A stretch of 6,941 nt of DNA from NCBI GenBank assembly GCA_902805755.1, contig CADCUA010000432.1, forward strand, positions 1 through 6,941. The letters run 5' to 3'. Within the stretch, counting starts at the first letter, position 1. Every line of letters begins with the position of its first letter. This document shows, piece by piece, positions 1 through 6,452 of this stretch. The position numbers were made by a program, and so were the translations under genes. Source of the DNA: an uncultured Lysobacter sp. (GTDB lineage Bacteria; Pseudomonadota; Gammaproteobacteria; Xanthomonadales; Xanthomonadaceae). The notes beneath the pieces are model-generated. The model searched no databases and was not told the origin of the DNA. It saw nothing but the letters and a program-made list of their open reading frames with translations.

Positions 1-448
1 TTTCTTCAGCAAGCAGTCCGAAACGCTGACCGGACTGATCCGCCTGCTGACGAACGTGATCACCGTGATCATGGCGTTCGGCGCGCTGTTCGGCGCGCTC
101 AACACGATGTATTCGGCGGTGTCGGCGCGCACGCGCGAGATCGGCACGCTGCGCGCGCTCGGCTTCGGCCGGCTGCCGGTGATCGCGTCGGTGATGGCCG
201 AATCCCTGGTGCTCGCCGTCACCGGCGGCGTGATCGGTGCGCTGCTCGCCTATGTGCTGTTCAACGGCTACAGCGTGTCGACGCTGAGCCCGGGCTCGTT
301 CACCCAGGTCGCGTTCAATTTCGCGGTAACGCCGGCACTGGTGATGCAGGGCCTGACATGGGCGCTGCTGATCGGTTTTCTCGGCGGCCTGATGCCCGCG
401 CTGCGCGCGGCGCGTATCCCGGTGACCGAGGCGCTGCGCGCGACGTGA
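1..448 (+). CDS. ABC transporter permease, FtsX/MacB-like, C-terminal part (5' end outside window)
   Basis: This is the end of an inner-membrane permease of the MacB/FtsX (SalY-type) ABC family. Such proteins use a cytoplasmic ATPase partner to export or extract lipids, lipoproteins or peptides, often in a mechanotransmission mode. The reading frame is open from base 2 and gives 148 visible residues before TGA. Three hydrophobic segments are visible: about residues 12-38 (starting LIRLLTNVITVIMAFGALFG), 60-90 (ending near LLAYVLFNGY) and 112-138 (VMQGLTWALLIGFLGGLMPA). The stretch ARTREIGTLRALGF after the first helix is the conserved cytoplasmic coupling region of this family, and the ending ALRAARIPVTEALRA is the usual C-terminal signature. 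The periplasmic domain and N-terminal helix lie outside the window, so the substrate cannot be named. It is convergent with all other main genes here. Family confidence is high, subfamily low. Confidence 0.9.
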   Translation, partial: FFSKQSETLTGLIRLLTNVITVIMAFGALFGALNTMYSAVSARTREIGTLRALGFGRLPVIASVMAESLVLAVTGGVIGALLAYVLFNGYSVSTLSPGSFTQVAFNFAVTPALVMQGLTWALLIGFLGGLMPALRAARIPVTEALRAT

Positions 449-465
449 GCGTGCAAGGCGATAAG

Positions 466-484
466 GGCTGACGGGCGGTCAGCC
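466..484. terminator. Perfect hairpin between convergent genes, possible terminator
   Basis: GGCTGAC (466-472) pairs perfectly with GTCAGCC (478-484) around a 5-base loop GGGCG. It begins 18 bases after the stop codon of the + strand ABC permease and is the first structure met on that transcript. It also lies 11 bases past the stop of the possible minus-strand small ORF. Neither side has a real U-tract: + strand continues GACGTAGC, minus strand continues CTTATC. It may therefore be a weak or factor-assisted terminator, or only an mRNA 3'-end stabiliser. Confidence 0.4.
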
Positions 485-494
485 GACGTAGCGC

Positions 495-620
495 TCATGC
501 GGACTCAGCAGTGCTGGCTCGAAGCAGCACGTCCTTGTCGAGGTCGACGCAGACGATGCACTCGCGTGGCGGGCATTGGTATCCGGAACGCGCGGCCGTT
601 CCGCTGCGCTTGAAGGCCAC
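495..620 (-). CDS. Possible small ORF, 41 aa, three cysteines (doubtful)
   Basis: I do not recognise this sequence. It is a GTG-initiated frame of 41 codons ending in TGA. AAAGGA lies 7 bases upstream of the GTG, a good ribosome-binding site at good spacing; an in-frame TGA lies just 5' of the start, so the frame cannot be much longer. The product begins VAFKRSGTAARSGYQCPP and has cysteines 16, 21 and 24 (C-x4-C-x2-C), then an acidic-hydrophobic stretch VDLDKDVLLRA. About three quarters of third codon positions are G or C, somewhat less skewed than in the neighbours. There is no signal peptide or membrane segment. It lies 90 bases beyond the stop of the exporter gene and could be read from that transcript. 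It could be a real small protein, a gene remnant, or chance openness in GC-rich DNA; I lean slightly to chance. Confidence 0.25.
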   Translation of the reverse strand: MAFKRSGTAARSGYQCPPRECIVCVDLDKDVLLRASTAESA

Positions 621-670
621 CGGCCGATCCTTTCAGGTTGACGCACTACAAAACCGACGACGCACTCCCC

Positions 671-692
671 GCCATTGCCATCGCCATCGCCA
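671..692. repeat. Short GCCATY hexamer tandem repeat
   Basis: GCCATT, GCCATC, GCCATC and a partial GCCA follow each other directly (3.7 copies) just after the stop of the minus-strand exporter gene. On the minus strand this reads as repeated GATGGC. It is too short to call a microsatellite locus with confidence, but replication slippage could change copy number without touching a coding region. Confidence 0.5.
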
Positions 693-710
693 CAGCGACT
701 GCCCTTGCGC

Positions 711-1643
711 CTATGCCGGCGGCTCGTTTGGCGCAGCCACCACCGCCGCCTTCGCACTGCGCGTCTTCGACAGGGTGATGATCACCACGCCCGCCAGGAT
801 CACCGCCATCGCACCCAGATCGTTCGCGGTGAAGCGCTCGCCGGCAAGCAGCGCGCCGAACAGCACCGCGATCGGCGGATTGACGTATGCATAGCTCGTC
901 GCAAGCGCCGGGCGTACGTGGTGCAGCAGCCAGATGTAGGCGGTAAAGCCGAAGATCGAGCCGGCAACGATCAGCCACACCAGTGCGAGCGTTGCGTCGG
1001 TCGTGGGCAGCTGCGTCATGCGCTCGCCATGGATGAGCGCCGCGAGCAGCATCCAGCCGCTGCCGCAGATCATCTGCCCGCTTGCCGCCATGAACGGCTC
1101 GGGCAGGTCCTGGTCGCGGCTCCAGATCGAGCCCCAGGCCCAGGCGATCGGCGCGATCACCAGGCACACCAGGCCCAGCGTCGAGGACGACAGCGCGCTG
1201 CCGGCGTTGAGCCAGATCACACCCAGAAAGCCGATCACCAGCCCGACCCATTCGATGCGCGACGGATGGCGACCGCGCAGCATCGCGAAAACGCCGGCGA
1301 ACAACGGCATCGACGCGACCGCGATCGCCGCGAGGCCGGAACCGACTTCGGTCTCGGCCAGGTTCACCAGCCCGTTCGACAGCAGCACCATCCAGATCGA
1401 CAGCACCACGAGCGTGCGCCACTGCTTTGGCGTGGGCGGCTTCGCACCGCGCAGGCGCAGCACCGCGAACATGATCAGCCCCGCGATCGACATGCGGATC
1501 GCACCGAGCAGGAACGGCGGATAGCTTTCCAGCGCGAAGCGGATCGCGAGGTAGGTCGAGCCCCACAGCACATAGACCGAGCCGAGCGCGCAGGCGACCG
1601 CAAGTGCGGAAGCGGGTTTAGCCGTCGTGGGCGTGGCGGTCAT
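711..1643 (-). CDS. yedA: EamA/DMT-family inner-membrane transporter, YedA-like
   Basis: This is a 310-residue member of the drug/metabolite transporter superfamily, probably an exporter of small metabolites or amino acids; the true substrate is unknown even for E. coli YedA (about 306 aa). Two EamA repeats are visible, about residues 14-146 and 155-291, together giving ten hydrophobic helices. Signatures are VLWGSTYLAIRFALES at 25-40 in helix 1 and RPALATSYAYVNPPIAVLFG at 244-263 with AGERF just after, typical of the second repeat. I chose the ATG at 1641-1643 because GGAAG precedes it at workable spacing and the protein then starts just before helix 1. An in-frame ATG at 1722-1724 would add 27 arginine-rich residues unlike the family. 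The stop is TAG. The gene lies downstream of prc but beyond a strong terminator, so it probably has its own promoter within 1644-1795. I could not identify that promoter with confidence. Confidence 0.92.
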   Translation of the reverse strand: MTATPTTAKPASALAVACALGSVYVLWGSTYLAIRFALESYPPFLLGAIRMSIAGLIMFAVLRLRGAKPPTPKQWRTLVVLSIWMVLLSNGLVNLAETEVGSGLAAIAVASMPLFAGVFAMLRGRHPSRIEWVGLVIGFLGVIWLNAGSALSSSTLGLVCLVIAPIAWAWGSIWSRDQDLPEPFMAASGQMICGSGWMLLAALIHGERMTQLPTTDATLALVWLIVAGSIFGFTAYIWLLHHVRPALATSYAYVNPPIAVLFGALLAGERFTANDLGAMAVILAGVVIITLSKTRSAKAAVVAAPNEPPA

Positions 1644-1795
1644 CAGGCTTCCGGCGCGGCGTGCAAAAGGGCGGCCATTGTCGGATGCAACGCCGCGCAA
1701 CGATACCGCCGGCGTTGGCGGCATGGATGCGGCGGTCGCGCATCAGCGTCGATGTGGCAAACATGCGCGCGGTCACGCGACTGGCACGAAGAGAC

Positions 1796-1830
1796 AAAAA
1801 AGCAAAAGCCCGGCAGAACCGGGCTTTTGC
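1796..1830 (-). terminator. Strong intrinsic terminator of prc
   Basis: GCAAAAGCCCGG (1802-1813) and CCGGGCTTTTGC (1819-1830) form a perfect 12-bp stem with loop CAGAA. On the minus strand the hairpin is followed at once by TTTTTT (complement of the A-run 1796-1801). It lies about 22 bases after the prc stop codon, in the right direction. The + strand side has no U-tract. This separates prc from the exporter gene downstream. Confidence 0.93.
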
Positions 1831-1852
1831 GTGCCACTTTGGTGGATTGGAG

Positions 1853-4111
1853 TCAGTCCGCCCAATGCCCCGGCTCGCGCGCGGTGGGAAGCACCTGCGC
1901 GGAGAGCTTGCGGTCGCTGCCGAGCAGGCGCACGGCGTCGGCCAGGATTGCCGCGGATTCGCGCAGCAGCGGATCGGGACGATCCTCGGCCGCCTTTTCG
2001 CGCGCGGCATCCTTCGCGACGTCGCGCTCGCCGGCCTGCAGCCCGTCATCGGCATCATCGCCGAGAGGATCGAGCGCGAGGCCGAATGTCAGCCGCTCGG
2101 TCTGGCGCTGCTTGCGCTTGGCATCGTCGCGGTCACGCTCGGCGCGGCGCTCGGCCTCGTTGAGCGACACCGACTTCTCCGCGCGCTCCTTGCGGAACTC
2201 GGCAACGTCCTGCGACCACCACTGGAACTCGCGATCGCTGGCGATGCGCGAGGCGTGCAGCGTTTCCAGCCTCGGCAGCAGCGGCGCGAAGTTGCCGTAG
2301 CGCGTGTGCGGCACGGCGGCGATGCGCGTCCACGGCAACGCGTTCTCGTACGTGCTTTCGCCGAACTCGCTGGCGTCGACCGACGCCGGGAACGCGATGT
2401 CCGGCACCACGCCCTTGTTCTGCGTCGAGCTGCCGCTGACGCGGAAGAACTGCGCCATCGTGAACTTGACCTGCCCGAAGCGCGCCTGCGCGCCGCCCGG
2501 CCAGCGGTCAAGGTCATGCAGGTTCTGGACCGTGCCCTTACCGAAGCTGGTTTCGCCGATGACCAGGCCGCGGCCATAGTCCTGGATCGCGCCGGCGAAG
2601 ATCTCCGACGCCGAGGCCGAGCCGCGGTTGATCAGCACCGCAACCGGGCCTTCCCACGCGATGCCGGTGTCGCTGTCGCCTTCCACGCTGACGCGGCCGC
2701 CGGATTCGCGCACCTGCACCACCGGCCCCTGATCGATGAACAGGCCGGTGAGCTCGATCGCCTCGTTGAGCGAACCGCCGCCGTTGTTGCGCAGGTCCAG
2801 CACCACACCGTCGACGTTCTGCTCGCGCAGTTTCACCAGCAGCTTGGCAACGTCGCGCGTGGCCGAAGCGTAATCGCCGTTGTTGCGGCGCCGACCTTCG
2901 AAGTCCTGGTAGAAGCCCGGCAGCTTGATCACGCCGACGCGTTTTTCCGGCGCGCCGTTGCCGGCGGGAATCGTGATGATCTGCGACTTCGCGGCCTGGT
3001 CTTCCAGGCGCACCTTGTCGCGCACCAGCACGACGCGGCTGGGCTTGCTGTCCAGGCCGGCTTCCGCCGGGATCACGTCCAGGCGCACCTTCGTGCCCTT
3101 CGCGCCGCGGATCTTCGCCACGACATCATCGATGCGCCAGCCGATCACGTCTTCCATCGCGCCGCTGTCACCCTGCCCGACCGCGACCACGCGATCGCCC
3201 GGCTTCAGGCGCCCGGAGTTGCCGGCCGGGCCGCCGGGCACGATCTCGCGGATCGCGACCGTATCGTCCTGGCGCTGCAGCACCGCACCGATGCCCTCGA
3301 GCGAAAGCGACATCGAGACATTGAAGTTGTCGGCCGAGCGCGGGGTGAAGTAATCGGTGTGCGGATCGATCGAGTTCGCGTAGGCGTTGACGAACGTCTG
3401 GAACACGTCCTCGCCCTTGAGCTCGTTGATCGACGTGGCCAGGTTCGCGTAGCGCTTGTCCAGCGTCTTGCGGATCTCGTCCGGCTTCTTGCCGGCCAGC
3501 TTCAGGCGCAGCCAGTCATTGCGCACCGACTGCTTCCACAGCGTATCGAGCGCGGCGGTGTCGGCCACCCACTCGGCGTCCTCGCGATCGTATTCGAAGC
3601 GGTCCTGGCCTTCGAACGCGAAGATGTCCTGCTTGAGCAGATTGCGCGCGAACGCCACGCGGTCTTCGACGCGCTGGCGGTACGTGCTGAAGATCGCGTA
3701 CGCCGGGTCGAGGCGACCGGCCTTGAACGCGTCGTCGAGTTTGAGCTTGAAGCTGTTGAACTTCGCGATGTCGGCGGCGGTGAAGAACTGCTTGCCCGAA
3801 TCCAGCGATTCCAGGTAGCGCTCGTACATGTCCGCTGACAGCGCATCGTCCAGCGGTCGCGGCCGGTAGGCATAGCGGCTGTCGGACAGCAGGCCGTAGA
3901 CCAGCTTCGCGGCCGTGACCTGATCGGTCGTCGGCGCGGCCGGCAGCGAAGTGACGTTCGCCTTGTTGATCAGCGCCTTGTCGGCCGGCGCTTCGGTCGG
4001 CGTACCGACCGGCGCGGACACCGGCGGTGCATCGGCACGCGCCAGGAGCGCGAGCGGCATCGCAAGCAGCAGTGCGGCGAACAGGGTGTTGCGGGAAGAC
4101 AAGGCTTTCAT
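1853..4111 (-). CDS. prc: Tail-specific (C-terminal processing) periplasmic protease Prc/Tsp, S41 family
   Basis: Prc is a PDZ-gated serine protease of the periplasm. In E. coli it trims FtsI (PBP3), degrades the endopeptidase MepS with the lipoprotein NlpI, and removes SsrA-tagged exported proteins. This 752-residue protein begins with a signal peptide (MKALSSRN, a hydrophobic run, then ARADA). A helical N-terminal domain (about 60-230) follows, then a PDZ domain (about 270-348), the S41 core (about 390-560) and a charged C-terminal DUF3340-type region rich in Arg, Asp and Glu. The catalytic dyad is visible: Ser500 in RGSASASEIFAGA and Lys525 in SFGKGTVQ, 25 apart as in E. coli S430/K455, with Asp511 matching D441. 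DLRNNGGGS at 439-447 is the S41 substrate-cleft motif. The start at 4109-4111 has GAAAG 7 bases upstream. An ATG two codons earlier (4115-4117) is the alternative. The protein is about 70 residues longer than E. coli Prc (682 aa). A strong terminator follows. Confidence 0.96.
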   Translation of the reverse strand: MKALSSRNTLFAALLLAMPLALLARADAPPVSAPVGTPTEAPADKALINKANVTSLPAAPTTDQVTAAKLVYGLLSDSRYAYRPRPLDDALSADMYERYLESLDSGKQFFTAADIAKFNSFKLKLDDAFKAGRLDPAYAIFSTYRQRVEDRVAFARNLLKQDIFAFEGQDRFEYDREDAEWVADTAALDTLWKQSVRNDWLRLKLAGKKPDEIRKTLDKRYANLATSINELKGEDVFQTFVNAYANSIDPHTDYFTPRSADNFNVSMSLSLEGIGAVLQRQDDTVAIREIVPGGPAGNSGRLKPGDRVVAVGQGDSGAMEDVIGWRIDDVVAKIRGAKGTKVRLDVIPAEAGLDSKPSRVVLVRDKVRLEDQAAKSQIITIPAGNGAPEKRVGVIKLPGFYQDFEGRRRNNGDYASATRDVAKLLVKLREQNVDGVVLDLRNNGGGSLNEAIELTGLFIDQGPVVQVRESGGRVSVEGDSDTGIAWEGPVAVLINRGSASASEIFAGAIQDYGRGLVIGETSFGKGTVQNLHDLDRWPGGAQARFGQVKFTMAQFFRVSGSSTQNKGVVPDIAFPASVDASEFGESTYENALPWTRIAAVPHTRYGNFAPLLPRLETLHASRIASDREFQWWSQDVAEFRKERAEKSVSLNEAERRAERDRDDAKRKQRQTERLTFGLALDPLGDDADDGLQAGERDVAKDAAREKAAEDRPDPLLRESAAILADAVRLLGSDRKLSAQVLPTAREPGHWAD

Positions 4112-4158
4112 CGGCATGCTTTCGCGGCCTGCACGGGCCGGCTCTGGAGACGGGGTTT

Positions 4159-4186
4159 GAAGCTGAGCTTCGGTCGTTCTTCGACC
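4159..4186 (-). other. Two adjacent small hairpins in the prc leader
   Basis: GAAGC-TGA-GCTTC (4159-4171) is directly followed by GGTCG-TTCTT-CGACC (4172-4186). Both are perfect 5-bp stems, with no base between them, about 48-75 bases upstream of the prc start. If the prc transcript starts upstream they would fold in its 5' leader. There is no U-tract. I see no clear sigma70 promoter between here and lipA, so the prc promoter remains unplaced. Confidence 0.35.
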
Positions 4187-4325
4187 AAACCACAGTGCCG
4201 AAAGTTGCGGCCCCTGTCATCCCTGCAAGCAGGCGGACAGATGCACAGCAGGCCGGCGTTCATCGGCGCGCCCAGAGTGCGCCGGCCGCTGTGAGCAGCC
4301 GGTTACACCGATGTGATCGGCCTGC

Positions 4326-4361
4326 AAAAAAGTGTGATCCGGTCCGAGAATCCGGTCGGAC
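4326..4361 (-). terminator. Probable weak terminator of the lipA transcript
   Basis: On the minus strand, about 10 bases after the lipA stop, GTCCGA (complement of 4356-4361) can pair with TCGGAC (complement of 4342-4347) around an 8-base loop. A run of six T (complement of A-run 4326-4331) follows 10 bases later. The stem is short and the gap to the T-run is long for a standard intrinsic terminator, so read-through into prc is plausible. Confidence 0.4.
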
Positions 4362-4370
4362 GCGCGGCGA

Positions 4371-5396
4371 TCAGGCGGCGACGAAGCCCGCGTCGATCGC
4401 CTGCCGGTCGGCGTGGTAGGACGAACGCACCAGCGGGCCGGACGCGACATGCGTGAAACCCAGCGACATGCCGTACACCTCGAGCGCCTTGAACTCCTCG
4501 GGCGTCCAGTAGCGCAGCACCGGATGATGATGCGGCGTCGGCTGCAGGTACTGGCCGATCGTGATCATGTCGACGTCGTGCGCGCGCAGGTCGCGCAGCG
4601 TGCCTTCGACCTGGGCCATGTCCTCGCCCAGGCCGAGCATGATGCCGCTCTTGGTCGCGACGTCCGGATGCTGCGCCTTGAACTTCTGCAGCAGCGTCAG
4701 CGACCACTGGTAATCCGCGCCGGGCCGCACGTTGCGGTAGAGCTCGGGCACGGTCTCGACGTTGTGGTTGAACACGTCCGGCGGGCTCGTTGCGAGTATC
4801 TCGAGCGCGCGTTCCATGCGTCCCTTGCCGCGGAAGTCGGGCGTCAGGATCTCGATCTTCGTGCGCGGGCTGTGCGTGCGGATCGCGCTGATGCAATCGA
4901 CGAAATGCTGCGCGCCGCCGTCGCGCAGGTCGTCGCGGTCGACGCTGGTGACCACGACGTATTTCAGGCCCATGTCGGCGACCGTGGTCGCCAGGCTCAG
5001 CGGCTCGGACGCGTCCGGCGGCTTCGGCCGGCCGTGGGCGACGTCGCAGAAACTGCAGCGGCGCGTGCACACCTCGCCGAGGATCATGAACGTCGCGGTG
5101 CCGTGGCTGAAGCACTCGTGGATGTTCGGGCAGCTCGCTTCCTCGCACACGGTCACGAGGCGGTTCTCGCGCAGCTTCGCCTTCAGCAGCGCGACGGAGT
5201 TGCCCGACGGGATGCGCACGCGGATCCACGACGGCTTGCGCAGCACCGGTGCATCGGCGAACTGCACAGGGCTGCGCGCGATCTTGTCGCCGCCGAGCTG
5301 CTTCATCCCTTCTTGAAGCGGGCCTGTCTGCAGCGACGCGGCGGGCTCGCCGCTCACGACCGCGAGCGGGATGGTCTTGGAAGCGGACTCGGACAT
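4371..5396 (-). CDS. lipA: Lipoyl synthase LipA (radical SAM)
   Basis: LipA catalyses the last step of lipoate biosynthesis in the cytoplasm. It inserts two sulfur atoms at C6 and C8 of the octanoyl chain already attached to lipoyl domains of E2 and GcvH, using S-adenosylmethionine radicals. All iron-sulfur ligands are visible in the 341-residue protein. The auxiliary cluster motif is C84-x4-C89-x5-C95 ([12 protein letters not shown]), and the radical SAM motif is C110-x3-C114-x2-C117 (CTRRCSFC). The C-terminal RSSYHAD at 324-330 supplies the serine ligand sacrificed with the auxiliary cluster. [32 protein letters not shown] and [10 protein letters not shown] are also family-typical. The N-terminal extension of about 50 residues is common in Xanthomonadaceae LipA, which supports the first ATG although its ribosome-binding site is weak. 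The start lies 14 bases after the lipB stop, so the two are almost certainly cotranscribed. Confidence 0.98.
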   Translation of the reverse strand: MSESASKTIPLAVVSGEPAASLQTGPLQEGMKQLGGDKIARSPVQFADAPVLRKPSWIRVRIPSGNSVALLKAKLRENRLVTVCEEASCPNIHECFSHGTATFMILGEVCTRRCSFCDVAHGRPKPPDASEPLSLATTVADMGLKYVVVTSVDRDDLRDGGAQHFVDCISAIRTHSPRTKIEILTPDFRGKGRMERALEILATSPPDVFNHNVETVPELYRNVRPGADYQWSLTLLQKFKAQHPDVATKSGIMLGLGEDMAQVEGTLRDLRAHDVDMITIGQYLQPTPHHHPVLRYWTPEEFKALEVYGMSLGFTHVASGPLVRSSYHADRQAIDAGFVAA

Positions 5397-5410
5397 GGCG
5401 TGACTCGGAC

Positions 5411-6130
5411 TCAGAAGGCCGGCAACAGCGCCGGTGGCGGTGCGGGCCGGACGGTCAGCGCGAACTGGCGGGCGACGTGTTCGATCAGGACCGGCTTGAC
5501 CGCGTCCAGACCGGACGGGCCGCCCAAGTCTAGCATCGAGGTCACCGCGAGCCCGGCGTAGCCGCAGGGGTTGATGCGCGCGAACGGCTCGAGGTCCATC
5601 GCGACATTGAACGCGAGGCCATGGAACGTGCAGCCACGCCGCACGCGGATGCCGAGCGCGCCGATCTTCGCGTCACCCACGTACACGCCCGGCGCGCCGT
5701 CGCGGCGCGTGGCGATGATGTTCCAGTCGCCAAGCGTGTCGATCATCGCCTGCTCGATGCGGCAGACGTATTCCTTGACCCCGAGCTTCAGCCGCTTCAG
5801 GTCCAGCAGCGGGTACAGCACGATCTGGCCGGGGCCGTGGTAGGTCACCTGTCCGCCGCGATCGACCTGCACGACCGGGATATCGCCGGGCATCAGAACG
5901 TGTTCGGGCTTGCCGGCCTGGCCTAGCGTGAACACCGGCTCGTGCTCGACCAGCCACAGCTCGTCGACCGTGGCGTCGCCGCGTGCATCGGTGAACGCCT
6001 GCATCGCGCGCCAGACCGGCTCATAGGGACGGCGGCCCAGATCGCGCAGCATGGCGATCGGTCCATCAATCGCAGTCTCACGCACGGCATCGAGCGCGCA
6101 TGCATCGCCCGCAAGCGTTATAGCGTCCAC
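5411..6130 (-). CDS. lipB: Octanoyltransferase LipB
   Basis: LipB transfers an octanoyl group from acyl carrier protein to the target lysine of lipoyl domains, through a thioester on its catalytic cysteine. This makes the substrate for LipA. The catalytic pair is visible: Lys155 ([11 protein letters not shown]) and Cys189 ([10 protein letters not shown]), 34 apart exactly as in E. coli K135/C169. The signatures [12 protein letters not shown] (91-102) and [13 protein letters not shown] (164-176) are intact, and [18 protein letters not shown] (56-73) matches the conserved N-terminal strand. The chosen start is a GTG at 6128-6130, preceded by GGA about 6 bases upstream and giving 239 residues. 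The next starts in frame are GTG at 6083-6085 (no visible ribosome-binding site) and ATG at 6050-6052, which would give a length close to E. coli LipB (213). The GTG overlaps the end of the upstream DUF493 gene by 13 bases, which suggests translational coupling. Confidence 0.96.
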   Translation of the reverse strand: MDAITLAGDACALDAVRETAIDGPIAMLRDLGRRPYEPVWRAMQAFTDARGDATVDELWLVEHEPVFTLGQAGKPEHVLMPGDIPVVQVDRGGQVTYHGPGQIVLYPLLDLKRLKLGVKEYVCRIEQAMIDTLGDWNIIATRRDGAPGVYVGDAKIGALGIRVRRGCTFHGLAFNVAMDLEPFARINPCGYAGLAVTSMLDLGGPSGLDAVKPVLIEHVARQFALTVRPAPPPALLPAF

Positions 6131-6396
6131 TTCACATCCGGATGCTCGCGCAGCACCTGGTGCGCGCGGTCGTACTGCTCGCGGCTTGCGGCAAGAAAGC
6201 CGATGCGCACGGAGACGTATTTGCCGCTCGAGGAGTGCTTCCAGGTCACCGCGCCAGTCAGCACTTCGACGCCGGCGTCGCGCAGGCGCAGCGGCAGGTC
6301 GTGCTCGAGCCCGGCTTCGGCCAGGCCCATCGCGCTCAGCTCGAACATGCCGGGGAACTGGAAGCCGTGTTCGGGGTTGTCGGACTGGATTTCCAT
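6118..6396 (-). CDS. ybeD: DUF493 family protein, YbeD-like
   Basis: This is a 92-residue protein of the DUF493/YbeD family (E. coli YbeD is 87 aa), a small ACT-like alpha/beta fold with no settled function. It is widely found between dacA and lipB. The match is clear at the C-terminal half, where [14 protein letters not shown] aligns with SSKGNYHSVSITI of YbeD and the ending HPDVKWTL aligns with DIVRMVL. The start is the ATG at 6394-6396 ([16 protein letters not shown]), because homologues begin this way. The frame stays open for 17 more codons to 6447, but those residues look unrelated. No Shine-Dalgarno sequence precedes the chosen ATG. Instead a promoter ends 6 bases before it, so the mRNA may be leaderless. 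It is the first gene of the ybeD-lipB-lipA operon. Identification of the family is firm; a regulatory or lipoate-related role is only inferred from neighbours. Confidence 0.93.
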   Translation of the reverse strand: MEIQSDNPEHGFQFPGMFELSAMGLAEAGLEHDLPLRLRDAGVEVLTGAVTWKHSSSGKYVSVRIGFLAASREQYDRAHQVLREHPDVKWTL

Positions 6397-6402
6397 GCGC
6401 GC

Positions 6403-6431
6403 ATTATGGTGTCCGCAGCGGTGCATCCCAA
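6403..6431 (-). promoter_or_regulatory. Sigma70-type promoter for ybeD-lipB-lipA, predicted leaderless
   Basis: On the minus strand TTGGGA (complement of 6426-6431, 4 of 6 to TTGACA) is followed after exactly 17 bases by CATAAT (complement of 6403-6408, 5 of 6 to TATAAT). Only six bases (GCGCGC) separate the -10 box from the ybeD ATG. A start 7 bases past the -10 box would be the A of that ATG. The element lies downstream of the dac stop and its hairpin, where a new transcript is expected. Confidence 0.6.
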
Positions 6432-6452
6432 CCGCCGCCGTCCGCATACGAA

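Noticed and set aside
511..894. A 127-codon + strand ORF starting in the convergent gap
   Set aside because: It runs into the antisense of yedA, is basic and low in complexity, and has no good ribosome-binding site or recognisable motif.
646..1566. A 306-codon minus-strand frame overlapping yedA in another register
   Set aside because: The overlapping frame encodes a clear ten-helix EamA transporter; this one is Arg/Ala/Asp-rich without membrane segments or motifs.
1644..1724. An upstream ATG for yedA adding 27 residues
   Set aside because: The added segment is basic and non-conserved in type, and the downstream ATG has a better ribosome-binding site and a family-typical N-terminus.
675..2300. 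A 541-codon + strand frame covering yedA, the gap and the end of prc
   Set aside because: It crosses a strong terminator and two real genes on the opposite strand. Its product is Arg/His/Gln-rich low-complexity sequence typical of a shadow frame.
1661..3838. A 725-codon open frame on the + strand, antisense to prc
   Set aside because: It mirrors prc, which has a signal peptide, PDZ domain and intact S41 dyad. The antisense product is rich in His, Arg, Ala and Asp with no recognisable domain, as expected from the opposite strand of a GC-rich gene.
4413..5561. A 382-codon + strand frame antisense to lipA and the end of lipB
   Set aside because: It spans two firmly identified genes on the other strand, has the same His/Arg/Ala-rich shadow composition and no known domain.
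6397..6447. A 17-codon N-terminal extension of the DUF493 protein
   Set aside because: The extension ([17 protein letters not shown]) is unlike the family, and the predicted promoter lies inside it. Homologues start at the [11 protein letters not shown] methionine.
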